From assembly GCA_964400515.1 (NCBI GenBank), contig CAYNTJ010000001.1:186001-250000 (forward strand): a stretch of DNA of 64,000 bases, read 5' to 3'. The position numbers and the translations under genes were made by a program. The notes beneath the pieces were generated by a model. That model worked only from the letters and a program-made list of their open reading frames with translations. It was not told the DNA's origin and did no database searches. This document shows, piece after piece, positions 17,704 to 27,481 of this stretch. The first letter of the stretch is position 1; the number at the start of each line of letters is the position of its first letter. The DNA comes from JAAYHV01 sp964400515. GTDB lineage: Bacteria > Bacillota > Clostridia > Peptostreptococcales > Anaerovoracaceae.

Positions 17704-18975
17704 ATGTCTAAGGAAAAAATTATATTAGCCTATTCAGGGGGGCTTGATACATCCATTATACTTACTTGGCTAATGGAAAAATATGATTGCGAAGTTATAG
17801 CGGTATGCTGCAACGCCGGTCAAAGGGAGGATTTTAAAGCAATAGAGCAAAAAGCCATGTCAACGGGAGCTGCCAAAGCATATACTGTTGATATACGAGA
17901 AGAGTTCATAACAAAATATATATATCCTACCCTTAAGGCAAGCGCCGTTTATGAAAACGACTACCTACTGGGTACATCCATGGCAAGACCTCTGATGGCT
18001 AAAAAGCTTGTGGAGATAGCTGAAAAGGAAGAGGCTTTTACAATAGCCCACGGATGCACGGGAAAAGGAAATGATCAAGTAAGATTTGAAACTGCAATAA
18101 AGGCATTAAATCCTGCTATTAAAATAATTGCACCATGGAGAACCTGGGATATGCAGTCTAGGGAAGACTTAATAGATTATGCAAAGGAACATAACATTCC
18201 TATAGTGCAAACCACAGAAAAGATATATTCAAGGGATGAAAATATTTGGCATATATCCCATGAAGGTGGTAATTTAGAAAACCCATGGAATGAACATAAG
18301 GATGACATTCATGTGTTATCAAAGACACCGGAGGCTGCGCCGGATAAACCTACCTATGTAACCATTACATTTGATAAGGGGATTCCCGTTGCCGTGGATA
18401 ATGAAAAACTGGATCCAATAGAGCTATTAACAAAGCTTAATGAACTTGGAAGTGAAAACGGAGTGGGCACAATAGATATTATAGAAAACAGATTAGTTGG
18501 CATGAAATCCAGGGGAGTTTATGAAACACCGGGAGGAACAATACTATTTAAAGCCCATAACAGCCTGGAGAAACTCATCTTAGATAGAGATACCATGGCA
18601 TATAAGAATATTGTGGCTCAGAAATTCTCAGAGCTATGCTATGACGGCCTTTGGTTTACACCCCTTCGCAAGGCAATTTCTGCCTTTGTGGATACAACCC
18701 AAGAACAGGTAACAGGAAATGTAAAGGTTAAGCTATATAAAGGAAGCGCTGTACCTGTAGCCAGTAAATCCATCTATTCTCTATACAGCGAAGAATTCGC
18801 TACCTTTAGTGCAGATGAAGTATATAACCAGTATGATGCAGAGGGATTTATCAACCTCTTCTCACTGCCTCTAAAGATAAGAGCTATACAAAAGCAGAGC
18901 CTAGAAGGAGTACCTGAAGCACAGCAGAAGAAATTCGAAAAGAAGATCCTTAAAGGAGGAGACTTTATACAGTAA
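17704..18975 (+). CDS. argG: Argininosuccinate synthase
   Basis: The 423-residue enzyme joins citrulline and aspartate using ATP. The N-terminal P-loop of the PP-type, ILAYSGGLDTSI, is intact, followed by AHGCTGKGNDQVRFE, the substrate-binding segment. Length is slightly above the usual 400. It starts after TGGGAGGAA and diverges from carA across a region with two ARG-box-like sites. Its product is the substrate of ArgH encoded at the far end of the opposite operon. Confidence 0.95.
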   Translation: MSKEKIILAYSGGLDTSIILTWLMEKYDCEVIAVCCNAGQREDFKAIEQKAMSTGAAKAYTVDIREEFITKYIYPTLKASAVYENDYLLGTSMARPLMAKKLVEIAEKEEAFTIAHGCTGKGNDQVRFETAIKALNPAIKIIAPWRTWDMQSREDLIDYAKEHNIPIVQTTEKIYSRDENIWHISHEGGNLENPWNEHKDDIHVLSKTPEAAPDKPTYVTITFDKGIPVAVDNEKLDPIELLTKLNELGSENGVGTIDIIENRLVGMKSRGVYETPGGTILFKAHNSLEKLILDRDTMAYKNIVAQKFSELCYDGLWFTPLRKAISAFVDTTQEQVTGNVKVKLYKGSAVPVASKSIYSLYSEEFATFSADEVYNQYDAEGFINLFSLPLKIRAIQKQSLEGVPEAQQKKFEKKILKGGDFIQ

Positions 18976-18979
18976 TAAC

Positions 18980-19003
18980 AATACCGCCCAAAGAGGCGGT
19001 ATT
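18980..19003. terminator. Bidirectional hairpin after argG
   Basis: AATACCGCC pairs perfectly with GGCGGTATT around CAAAGA, between the argG stop and the stop of the convergent minus-strand gene at 19005. The flanks are A/T-rich rather than clean T-runs. Confidence 0.7.
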
Positions 19004-19004
19004 A

Positions 19005-19508
19005 CTATATCCACGAGCCACTGCATATTAATCTTTCAACTATAACTACCATAACCGTAGTAGCAACATTAGCATAAAGAGTATGCCACATAAGCATCTT
19101 TTTATTTGCTACACACTTCTTAAGTAGGTTATATACAATAGGTATTTCTACTACCAGTGTTAAAAGTAGGAACCCAACATTTACTGTAAATATCGGCGAT
19201 GAATCAATTACATCAAAGAAACTACCATACCAACTCATTGATAAGTAATCTATCACATAGGGAGCAACAAAGGACACTAAATTAGCTACAACAACTACAA
19301 AAACTACCTTCCCTAATTCCTTCATTCTAGTAGCATTTCTTATCCACATTACTTCAATTAGTATTGTTCCAATTGAAACAAATGGCAGTATATCAAATGG
19401 CCTTGTCTCAGATACCCAGTACCAAGATGAATCTGCATATACTGCATGGGGGATTAATAATATTAAAGCAGTAATTATTAAAACATTTATTCTTCTGTCG
19501 TTAATCAT
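19005..19508 (-). CDS. Multi-pass membrane protein of unknown function
   Basis: A 167-residue protein with an N-terminal signal-like hydrophobic segment ending AVYA-DSSWYW, then about four more transmembrane segments. No catalytic motif or family is recognised. It is the last gene of the AT-rich unknown set downstream of the radical SAM/ParB/helicase operon, on the same strand, 71 bases after the previous gene. A link with that system is positional only. Confidence 0.6.
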   Translation of the reverse strand: MINDRRINVLIITALILLIPHAVYADSSWYWVSETRPFDILPFVSIGTILIEVMWIRNATRMKELGKVVFVVVVANLVSFVAPYVIDYLSMSWYGSFFDVIDSSPIFTVNVGFLLLTLVVEIPIVYNLLKKCVANKKMLMWHTLYANVATTVMVVIVERLICSGSWI

Positions 19509-19579
19509 TTTTCATGTCTCTTTCTATTATATATTTATGATTTTTCTCTGATTTAGATACTAACACTATTTCTATTTAA

Positions 19580-20956
19580 CTACTTGATAGCTGTTTCTGT
19601 GAATGGCCACAGAGTTTTATTAATGTAATCCACCAACCCTTCAGTTGTTAACATCTCAGTGATTAGTCTTTCGAAAACCCCTAATGTAAAATATATTTGT
19701 TTGCCATCTTTCTCAATAATATAGTTTTTATTATTCATTCTAAAATACAAAGGATTTGCAGTCCCTTTTTTCGGATATACCTTATACCCTTCATCTCGCA
19801 GTAATTGGAATATTCCATTCACATCAATAAATATAAACAAAACCAACTCATTAAACATCAATTTGCTGTAAAGATTAGGATTGATGCCAAGTTGAAAAGG
19901 CCTTACTATATATGGATCTTCAATGATGTTGTTATAAATCTCTTCATATTTCGAATCCGCTAGTATACGCATTTTCTCTTTGAAATATTTTATATAAGAT
20001 AACATTTCTTGATTAATCGCTTTATCCGTCACATTAATTACTTCCTCAAGGTTGTTCGCAAGAAATAGGATATTTTCTTTGCATAGCATTAATGTAATAT
20101 TATTATCTACTTTCTTCGTCAATTCCAACAACTGTTTTTCATTGATACCTTCATATAGCTTGTTCAATATATCAACATAAGAAATCGCCTCTTCTCTCTT
20201 TACCCTAGGTAAACGTATCATTTCACCTTGAAGAATTGGACATGATAAATATTCATCAATTTTGCTATGTCTTTCTATCTGTTTCAAAACCCTTCTATAG
20301 TGTTTATTAAAACTTGCACTTTCATTATCTGGTAGCTCTTTCTTTTCTATGAGTTCCCTAATCCTATTATTAATTCTGCCTTTCTTCAGTTCTAAGTAAT
20401 TAACTTCATTACTTATTCTATAAATCAAATCCCCACACTGCAAATTACCCAAGCATAAGTCACATATAATATAATAGGCTTCATGTTTGAATATAGTTTT
20501 TCTAAATGCATACACCAAATATTCTCTAATATTTTTACTATCATAATTATCATTTTCGCAATCAGAAATATTCAAACAGCGCATCACTTCATTATGTTCA
20601 TCACAAATATAAATCGAAAGAGCTTCATTTATCAGTAATCTTAAGTTACGAATACCCAGTTTATTATTCTCATAGCATTTATGGAGAATTGAATCGTCAA
20701 CTTCTATTGATTTATTAAAACCAATATTCTTTATACTAATCTTTTCAATTAAAAAATAAACTTTGATTTGTATGATAAGCAATTTAATTCCATTAAGCTT
20801 TTTTGATACTATCTCGTTATATAATTTTAAATGTTCTTTCCTTATATCACCTAACATAACAATTTTATTACAATATATGTACCCATAGCAGGTCATTAAT
20901 ACATATACAATTCTAACAACCATATTATTAGCAAATCTATTAAATATTCTCTTCAT
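19580..20956 (-). CDS. Protein of unknown function, 458 residues
   Basis: I do not recognise a family. The N terminus is basic followed by a hydrophobic stretch (VVRIVYVLMTCYGYIYC, about residues 13-29), suggesting a membrane anchor. The remainder is mostly helical and lysine/glutamate-rich, with CDEHNEVMRC and CDLCLGNLQCG clusters of cysteines that could bind metal. The C-terminal 60 residues (YKVYPKKGTANPLYFRMNNKNY) look like a compact domain. The ATG at 20956 follows AAGGAAG. Highly AT-rich coding, like its neighbours, in contrast to argG. Confidence 0.6.
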   Translation of the reverse strand: MKRIFNRFANNMVVRIVYVLMTCYGYIYCNKIVMLGDIRKEHLKLYNEIVSKKLNGIKLLIIQIKVYFLIEKISIKNIGFNKSIEVDDSILHKCYENNKLGIRNLRLLINEALSIYICDEHNEVMRCLNISDCENDNYDSKNIREYLVYAFRKTIFKHEAYYIICDLCLGNLQCGDLIYRISNEVNYLELKKGRINNRIRELIEKKELPDNESASFNKHYRRVLKQIERHSKIDEYLSCPILQGEMIRLPRVKREEAISYVDILNKLYEGINEKQLLELTKKVDNNITLMLCKENILFLANNLEEVINVTDKAINQEMLSYIKYFKEKMRILADSKYEEIYNNIIEDPYIVRPFQLGINPNLYSKLMFNELVLFIFIDVNGIFQLLRDEGYKVYPKKGTANPLYFRMNNKNYIIEKDGKQIYFTLGVFERLITEMLTTEGLVDYINKTLWPFTETAIK

Positions 20957-20998
20957 CTATACTTCCTTATTAGTATTAATTCAATTACCGTTTAATTA

Positions 20999-21970
20999 CT
21001 AATAAATAATTAGATTGTTTGAATTCATCTCTCTAATTAACTTTAATAAGTAATCTTTATTAGTTTCTTCTTCATTTAAATAGATTTTTTTTATTGCATT
21101 AAAGTCTATATTAGCTACCTTTTTATAACCATTATACAACTTCTTTAAAGACTGTTCAGTCGAAAAAGCCCTAATCGGATTCCCTTCCCTATTATTTGTT
21201 TTAAAAATATAATATTCCACCCCGTCTTCTGCTGTTTGAATTATGCCAGGTGTGTTATACTTTACTTTATTGAAATTCAATTGGGTGTTATAAACCTCAT
21301 CATTTATTTCTTTATAATAAGTATAATACAGCTTAGAAACATTGTAGACAAAAGTTAAAAGCGTATTATAATATTCAAGTCTTGCCACATTGTTTTTTTC
21401 ATCATGCATTCTCTCAATCAAATATTTTGATTCATTATTGATTTTTGCATTCAATCTAAATCCTGTTCTATTGAAGCAAATTTGATTTAAATCTAAATAA
21501 CATTTACCATCTTCAACACAAATAGGCAAATCCCTGTGTTGTATATAATCTCGAAGTCTAAGAATAAATCTGTACCTAAAATCTTCATCATATTGTTTGT
21601 GCACTAATTTTTTAATTTTTTCACTTTTTATTATATTTTCTTTATAAATCCGGTTAATAAAAGGTTCCATTATATTATGTACACATGCCCCTGAAGTAAT
21701 TATATTGCTAGTAACTGAATTTATTTCTATACTATAAACTTTCTCTCCAGTATTTTTGTTTGTTATAACTTTTGAACTCCTATTAATCTGATATTCTGAA
21801 ACGAGATGTCTTACGTTAAACGCAAACACCTGATAAAGCTGCTCAATTTCATAAATCCAATTAGATAATTCAATAAACCTTTCACAAGCTAATAATTTAT
21901 CATCTGACAAAACAACAGCCTTATTTACATCTAAATAAGTAGTGGCTATTTTAAAATTCATTTGATCCAT
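20999..21970 (-). CDS. Unknown protein with HEPN-like R-X4-H motif
   Basis: A 323-residue, mainly helical protein. Residues 138-148 read RLRDYIQHRDL, containing R140-X4-H145. This R-X4-6-H pattern in a helical domain is the catalytic signature of HEPN ribonucleases found in toxins and anti-phage proteins. The flanking helices and the FNVRHLVSEY segment fit an all-helical fold, but no other family mark is seen. GGAGAAAAT precedes ATG 21970. It is 42 bases upstream of the 458-residue unknown gene and 190 bases downstream of the radical SAM/ParB operon. HEPN assignment is tentative. Confidence 0.5.
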   Translation of the reverse strand: MDQMNFKIATTYLDVNKAVVLSDDKLLACERFIELSNWIYEIEQLYQVFAFNVRHLVSEYQINRSSKVITNKNTGEKVYSIEINSVTSNIITSGACVHNIMEPFINRIYKENIIKSEKIKKLVHKQYDEDFRYRFILRLRDYIQHRDLPICVEDGKCYLDLNQICFNRTGFRLNAKINNESKYLIERMHDEKNNVARLEYYNTLLTFVYNVSKLYYTYYKEINDEVYNTQLNFNKVKYNTPGIIQTAEDGVEYYIFKTNNREGNPIRAFSTEQSLKKLYNGYKKVANIDFNAIKKIYLNEEETNKDYLLKLIREMNSNNLIIY

Positions 21971-22159
21971 ATTTTCTCCTATAAATTGTATCCTGAAAAT
22001 TTTATAACAACCTTAATTATTAAAATCACTTTAAAAAATGCTCAATAATATAATTTGATAATATTCAGATTCGCTCTTTATCAAATTAATGATTTTTATT
22101 ATATACTGATATTGACCAGAACCATAACTCTATATAATTGTTTATTATTACATTGAATT

Positions 22160-22759
22160 TCAGTTTTCTACTAATTTAAATACAATATTAACCCAATATT
22201 CATTCCGATGATTTTCTCTAACATCCCCAGTTTCAACTAATTCCAATATCTCAAATTCATCCATACATTCCACTAGTTCCTTTAATTCTTCCAAAGTATA
22301 ATCATTAAAGAATCTTCCATTTCTTTCTTCTTCTTTGTTTCCTAGCTTAAAAGAAGCATATAATATTCCTTTATCTTTTAGCGCATCTCTAAGTTTTACT
22401 ATTATACTCTTCATATCTTTTTTCCTTACATGAATAAGGGATGCACATGCCCATATTCCATTAAATTCATTTACATAGTCTATATCTTCAAACTTCATAC
22501 ATTTAACTTCACTACCAATATTTTTTGAGGCATATTCGCACATCTTAATCGAAGCATCAAAAGAAACTACTTCCATATTTTTATCTAGAAAGTATTTACT
22601 GTCTCTACCACTGCCACAGCCTGCATCAAGTATTTTATCCCCAGGTTTTAAGTATGATAAAAATCTGTCTTGCCAATACTTCATATCGGCATTAACAGTC
22701 CCTTTTAAAAACTCCTCTGAATTATTGTTATAGTATTCGATAGTCTTATTATTTGTCAT
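22160..22759 (-). CDS. Class I SAM-dependent methyltransferase
   Basis: The 199 residues are a single Rossmann methyltransferase domain. SAM motif I is ILDAGCGSGRDSKYF (about residue 40), followed by an acidic loop VVSFDAS and post-motif region FNGIWACASLIHVRKKDM. No DNA-methylase catalytic motif ([DNS]PP[YFW] or PC) is present, so it more likely methylates a small molecule, protein or RNA. It is the last gene of the eight-gene operon and overlaps the HNH gene by 11 bases, so the two are translationally coupled. Confidence 0.75.
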   Translation of the reverse strand: MTNNKTIEYYNNNSEEFLKGTVNADMKYWQDRFLSYLKPGDKILDAGCGSGRDSKYFLDKNMEVVSFDASIKMCEYASKNIGSEVKCMKFEDIDYVNEFNGIWACASLIHVRKKDMKSIIVKLRDALKDKGILYASFKLGNKEEERNGRFFNDYTLEELKELVECMDEFEILELVETGDVRENHRNEYWVNIVFKLVEN

Positions 22760-23852
22760 AAATCCAATCCCTAAACCCTATATTCTTAGCAGATGAATAT
22801 ACCGGCCATATTGTTTCTTCCAGTCCAAAAACAAACTCCTCTTTACTTAGCTTTTCTCTATATAGCTTATGATAAACTTCCAAGTTGTTCAAATGCTCCC
22901 TAGCACATTTATTGAACTCACTATGGACTAAATCATTTTTCCATATTAATTCATAGGATAAATATTCTTGATTGCATAATAGAGGAAAGTACTTCTCCCA
23001 ATCAGGTAATGAGTTATTCTTACTACTGTTAATACTTTTAGTAGTAGGATGTAAATTCCATAACTCATCATGAGCTACATATGACCAAGGAACAAAATGA
23101 TCAATTGATATATCATTATGATCAATTAAGTTATTACCATATATTTCATGTACCGGCTTTATATCCGTTATTAACTTCCAATACTTAATAACCTTTGTTA
23201 ACTTTCTTTCCATAGGTGGATATAGCTTATCAGCAATCCCTGGTACACTAGGATTTCTTTTTTGTAAGTATATAATCATATTATACTTAAGCCATCCTTT
23301 GATTATTTCAATGTTATTAGATAAATAATCTAACCAATCATTGCTCATATTAATTCTTGTATTTAATCCATCATATGAATTAAAATAGTAGATTAGTCCA
23401 TCATGTTCATTTATATGATTTATCCTCTTATATACACCAAAACTCCAATCCTTGCCTTTAAAACTAGGCATGAATGGAGCTTGTAATCTATACGGGACAT
23501 TTTGTATCAATATTTTTTTAAGTCTTATTAATTCCTTATCATCAACATTAGATAAAGTTTCTAATAACACACTTTTCTTTTCAGAAGATTTTAAATCAAC
23601 CTTACTACTTAAATATTTAACTGCATTTTCTAAGTTATCATTTGGTCCAAGGTTTAAATGATATTCATTAACCATATACCAGGCATCACAAATCATTTCG
23701 TTTATAAGTTCTTCATAACTAAAACTGCTTTTGCCTTCACTTATCTTAGTAAGTATTGCTTGAAACCAAAAGAACTTATAGCACTCGCTTGTATTATCAA
23801 ACAAGCGAGATAGATGCTTGTTATTAACTTGTTCTGATTGTGGTAGATTCAT
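22749..23852 (-). CDS. HNH endonuclease-domain protein
   Basis: The 367-residue protein has a C-terminal HNH core: D251-H252-FVPWS, then W265-N266-L, and N275-SSK ending NNSLP. This matches the beta-beta-alpha metal fold of HNH nucleases, with the CxxC zinc knuckle absent. The N-terminal 240 residues are helical and unassigned and may contact DNA or a partner. GAGGCACCT precedes ATG 23852. It sits 59 bases after the winged-helix-like gene and overlaps the methyltransferase gene. Nuclease activity is expected from the motif; the role in restriction is inferred. Confidence 0.7.
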   Translation of the reverse strand: MNLPQSEQVNNKHLSRLFDNTSECYKFFWFQAILTKISEGKSSFSYEELINEMICDAWYMVNEYHLNLGPNDNLENAVKYLSSKVDLKSSEKKSVLLETLSNVDDKELIRLKKILIQNVPYRLQAPFMPSFKGKDWSFGVYKRINHINEHDGLIYYFNSYDGLNTRINMSNDWLDYLSNNIEIIKGWLKYNMIIYLQKRNPSVPGIADKLYPPMERKLTKVIKYWKLITDIKPVHEIYGNNLIDHNDISIDHFVPWSYVAHDELWNLHPTTKSINSSKNNSLPDWEKYFPLLCNQEYLSYELIWKNDLVHSEFNKCAREHLNNLEVYHKLYREKLSKEEFVFGLEETIWPVYSSAKNIGFRDWIYDK

Positions 23853-23911
23853 AGGTGCCTCATTGATATATTAATAAATAGAATATGCTTATTTATAAAT
23901 ACCTAATCAGA

Positions 23912-24598
23912 TTAAGGTATTTTAAACTCAATATTTTTATAAAGTTTATCTAGAATTTCTATATCTGCTTCAAAAATAATTCTAATTAACTTATTAATAT
24001 TATTACGTCTCCTTTTAATTGTAGAAACCGATAAAAATCCTATTAGATCTGCTATATCTACAATTCCTTCATTTGCCAAACAAACTACTGTATCAATTAA
24101 TTCATTTTTTAATATTAGTCTTTGTAGTAATTTTATTCTATTTCTTTCATCTAGTTCGTTGTAAATGAATCCATACATTGACAAGAAACATTTATATTTA
24201 TCAAATTGTACCAAACCCAATTCTTTAGCGGTCTTTGAATGGTTTTCTCCATATTTTCTATATGCACCTTCTTTTCTTATAAGCCCATCATCAAGTAACT
24301 TTTGACCTACTTCAACATAAGAAAACCCATTATCACCATTTTGTTTCAACATTCTACATATATTAATCGTAGCGTCATCTAAAGATGAATACTGCACTAC
24401 ACTTTCTTTAGCAAAGCTTTTTATATCCTTTTCAATTATATAATCTATAAATTCAATTAAGGGTATCTCATTTATTTTTTCAATAAAATCTTTTACCTCA
24501 TAATAAGGAAATTTATAACTATAATCAAACATATTAATGTTAACTTGATTTTCAAAATCTTTATTAAAATAATTATCCAACAACATTTTGTTTTTCAT
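23912..24598 (-). CDS. Probable winged-helix protein of unknown function
   Basis: About 228 residues from the first ATG (an in-frame TTG lies at 24607). Residues about 95-140 (FSYVEVGQKLLDDGLIRKEGAYRKYGENHSK) read like a winged-helix or replication-control domain that occurs beside restriction and phage genes, and SVSTIKRRRNNINKLI suggests a second HTH. No enzyme motif is seen. The gene overlaps the end of the ParB-like gene. It may be the DNA-binding or regulatory part of the operon. Confidence 0.55.
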   Translation of the reverse strand: MKNKMLLDNYFNKDFENQVNINMFDYSYKFPYYEVKDFIEKINEIPLIEFIDYIIEKDIKSFAKESVVQYSSLDDATINICRMLKQNGDNGFSYVEVGQKLLDDGLIRKEGAYRKYGENHSKTAKELGLVQFDKYKCFLSMYGFIYNELDERNRIKLLQRLILKNELIDTVVCLANEGIVDIADLIGFLSVSTIKRRRNNINKLIRIIFEADIEILDKLYKNIEFKIP

Positions 24599-25592
24599 TT
24601 TCTTCAATCTTTTTATTTAAACTTTCTAATCTTTTATTAATATGCTTAATTTCAAATTTAATTAATTTATAGTTATTGTACTCACATAGAATCTGTTCTT
24701 CAAAAGATTCTTTAGCAATTGAATCTCTAAACTTTTTCAGCTTTTGATAATTATTAGCTAATTTCCCAGTCTCCTCTACTCTTTCGTAAGACTCATATAA
24801 ATCGATTTTATCATCTATAAAATCATTTACACATTTTTGAGCTACATTTGCCTTTACTTTGCAAATTTTATCTAGCTTTCTCATATCTTCCGCCTTAGAT
24901 ATCTCTCCAGATTTAACACACTCTACTATTCTAGTATCAATCTTTTCAGAAGTATGTCTATATTTTTTTATCCCTGTGGCTTTTAAGTATTCATAATAAT
25001 AACTATAATGAGTATTCTTATCATCTCCATTATTAATCATAAATTCTATAGTTTCAACCATCTTCTTCGCCTCAGGATTTTTAATACCTAAATTTTTTGC
25101 GATAGTTTCAATGGAGTACTTACTTTTTTTCATTCTTCTATATAAATAACTAGCTTGTTCGTAAGGGCCCCAATCTTTCTTGCCCGTTATATGAAAAGTC
25201 CCTAATAGATTAAAGATATCTTCTTCCGATATATCCTTAGGCAAAATCTTGCATTTCATCTTATACCATTTAGAGTCTTCTTGTAGTAGCAATTTATAAG
25301 CAGCTAATCTGCTATTTCCTTCAAGCACATCATAGTTTCCATCTCTAACAAAAATAGGCTCAATAAGACCTCCATTTGATTTTATTTGCATTTTTAGTTG
25401 TTTAACATTATCCAACTTTCGCATTGTTTCAAATATTTCTTCTTGGGATGGAATTATTCCACTTCCTACATTTAATGCGCTAAAAACTCTAGGATTTTCT
25501 ACATAAAATGATAGTTCGTTTACTTCAAGATCTTCCTCTCTAAAAACGTATTGCCTTCCACCAAGTGTCATAGTACCTTTCTTATTTTCCAT
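24573..25592 (-). CDS. ParB/sulfiredoxin-fold protein (paralogue 1)
   Basis: The N-terminal 130 residues hold a ParB/Srx-type nucleotide-binding domain. YDVLEGNSRLAAYKLL is its signature helix-strand, with the ENPR motif near residue 35. Then comes KKDWGPYEQASYLYRRM and an HTH (ETIAKNLGIKNPEAKK). The C terminus is a lysine/glutamate coiled coil. ATG 25592 is chosen because GGAG sits six bases upstream; ATG 25598 lies too close. It shares its layout with the protein at 27481-28500, so the operon carries two diverged copies. ParB-fold proteins use CTP or ATP and often act as DNA-modification cofactors or clamps. Confidence 0.75.
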   Translation of the reverse strand: MENKKGTMTLGGRQYVFREEDLEVNELSFYVENPRVFSALNVGSGIIPSQEEIFETMRKLDNVKQLKMQIKSNGGLIEPIFVRDGNYDVLEGNSRLAAYKLLLQEDSKWYKMKCKILPKDISEEDIFNLLGTFHITGKKDWGPYEQASYLYRRMKKSKYSIETIAKNLGIKNPEAKKMVETIEFMINNGDDKNTHYSYYYEYLKATGIKKYRHTSEKIDTRIVECVKSGEISKAEDMRKLDKICKVKANVAQKCVNDFIDDKIDLYESYERVEETGKLANNYQKLKKFRDSIAKESFEEQILCEYNNYKLIKFEIKHINKRLESLNKKIEENEKQNVVG

Positions 25593-27069
25593 ACGCATCT
25601 CCTTCTCTATTCAGTATTTCATGCACTATATCATTATATGAATAATCTGCTATATCCTTATATTGTTTTAGATTTATATCTCCTTGCGCTAATAAAGCAG
25701 CATTGTGCTTTGCCTCTATTAACTTATCTATCCAAATATCAACGCTTTCACTAATCATAAGGTTATATACATAGCAAGTTTTTTTCTGAGATATTCTATG
25801 AATTCTATCCTGTGCTTGTAAATAATCATCCAAATTGAACCCTCTATCATAGAAAATTACATTATTTGCAACCGTTAATGTAAGGCCCTCTTTTGCTGCC
25901 TGTGGGGTTGCAAATAATAATTTGGCTTTTTTATTTTTAAATAAATCGACTGATTTATTCCTATCATCTATACTCATTTTCCCATGTATTTTGCATGTGC
26001 CTATATCAGAAAACTTTTTTGCAAAATAGTCTACATTTTCAATGAATGAACTCCATACTATGCACATTTCATTTCTATCAATAATGCCATTAACGATACT
26101 TTCAAGTTTTTTTTCTTTACCTGAAATCTCTTGATAATCTATATTAATAAGCCTTGGGTTTGAACATATCTGCATTAATCTAAGAAGTCTTTTTAGAGAA
26201 TTTTCTTCAGTTTCAACGGAAGTACTATTATTTTTTTTATATATTGTAATTAGTTCATCCAATAATCTATAATATATTTTTCTTTGCTCTTCGCTAAAAT
26301 CCACATAAATATTTTTATAAACTTTATTTGGAAGTTCTACTATTCCACTACTTTTAGTTTCACGGACCGTAAACTTTGAAATTTTATTATAAATTTCAGA
26401 TACAACAGTTTCAAAACGTTCTTTTTTATCAATGTCATACTGTAAATCATTAGAAAGATTAGTCTTACTTTTGAAATCTTCAAAATTCTTTCCCAAAGAT
26501 TTGCCTTTATCTAAAAAGTAAATTTGAGACCAAATGTCAAACGGCCTATTTGCTATTGGAGTTCCTGACATTATAACTTTTATTTTAAACAATTCTGCTA
26601 CTTCAAAATAGGTTTTTGTTATCTTTGAATCCGGATTCTTGAGTTTCGTACTTTCATCAATAATGCAAGCAACATTTCTACATTCCAAAAACAATTTAAT
26701 TCTTAAGTTATCCGTCATTAAAGTTTCAAAGTTTGTAATAACAATCTTGCTTGCGCTGTTCAGGATTATAAAATTATCTTTTTTATTTGTATTCAACGTC
26801 TGAGGTTTAATGTGAATATGATTACCTATTTCATCAACCCAATTTTTAACCAATTGCTTTTTAGTTATTATAAGTACTGTATCAATATCCCGATATTCTA
26901 ACCAGTAAAGCAATAAATCTATTGCGATTTTTGTTTTTCCTAAACCCTGTTCATGAAAAATCGCTGCATAATCTAAATCCCTTAGAGTTTTATATGCCTC
27001 CGCCTGATAAGGAAATGCTTCAAATTTTGTCATATAATTATAATCTATTGTATCAATAATCTTTTTCAT
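25582..27069 (-). CDS. SNF2-family helicase/translocase
   Basis: The 495-residue superfamily 2 motor has Walker A HEQGLGKT (residues 39-46), motif II IIDES (138-140), motif III MSGTPIANRPFDIWSQIYFL, motif IV-V LFATPQAAKEGL and motif VI QAQDRIHRISQKK. The DES(T) box and QxxDRxHRxxQ pattern are those of Snf2 proteins, here in the short form seen in phages. Such motors remodel or translocate on duplex DNA. AGGAG precedes the ATG. The gene overlaps the nuclease gene upstream by 17 bases and the ParB-like gene downstream by about 11. Confidence 0.88.
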   Translation of the reverse strand: MKKIIDTIDYNYMTKFEAFPYQAEAYKTLRDLDYAAIFHEQGLGKTKIAIDLLLYWLEYRDIDTVLIITKKQLVKNWVDEIGNHIHIKPQTLNTNKKDNFIILNSASKIVITNFETLMTDNLRIKLFLECRNVACIIDESTKLKNPDSKITKTYFEVAELFKIKVIMSGTPIANRPFDIWSQIYFLDKGKSLGKNFEDFKSKTNLSNDLQYDIDKKERFETVVSEIYNKISKFTVRETKSSGIVELPNKVYKNIYVDFSEEQRKIYYRLLDELITIYKKNNSTSVETEENSLKRLLRLMQICSNPRLINIDYQEISGKEKKLESIVNGIIDRNEMCIVWSSFIENVDYFAKKFSDIGTCKIHGKMSIDDRNKSVDLFKNKKAKLLFATPQAAKEGLTLTVANNVIFYDRGFNLDDYLQAQDRIHRISQKKTCYVYNLMISESVDIWIDKLIEAKHNAALLAQGDINLKQYKDIADYSYNDIVHEILNREGDAYGK

Positions 27070-27481
27070 TAATAACTGAATCTCCTATATCATTCATTAC
27101 AATAACATTCAAGTTTAAATCGTTTTTTCTTATTTTGCTATTACAATAATTTATAGCTGTTATATAATGCTCCCATGGCACACATATTATTAGATATGCC
27201 TTTTCTTTAAATTTATGACACTTCATCATATATGAATCCAACTGATTATACGTATGCTCTCGCTCAAAATCTTTAGTAGTCTTCGCCTCTCCTATAATTA
27301 GAATCTTTTCGTTTTCAAAATATAAATCCGGAACATATCCCTCTTGCATCTTATTGGGTTTAGAACATGAATCGGGTAAATCAACTAAAACATTATAATT
27401 ATTAATGCATTCAGCAAAATTTTTTAATACATATTCATGAATTGTCTTCACATAGTTTATATGAGTAATTGATTCTGCCAT
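27053..27481 (-). CDS. PD-(D/E)XK nuclease-fold protein
   Basis: A compact 142-residue protein. P51-D52, a beta strand, then E65-A-K67 form the PD-(D/E)XK active site, and N79-Q80-L-D-S-Y completes the Q-motif helix of Holliday-resolvase/restriction-type folds. It has no DNA-recognition domain of its own. Its TAATG start overlaps the stop of the second ParB-like gene and its end overlaps the helicase start, so it is expected to work with that helicase as a separate nuclease subunit. Confidence 0.75.
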   Translation of the reverse strand: MAESITHINYVKTIHEYVLKNFAECINNYNVLVDLPDSCSKPNKMQEGYVPDLYFENEKILIIGEAKTTKDFEREHTYNQLDSYMMKCHKFKEKAYLIICVPWEHYITAINYCNSKIRKNDLNLNVIVMNDIGDSVINEKDY

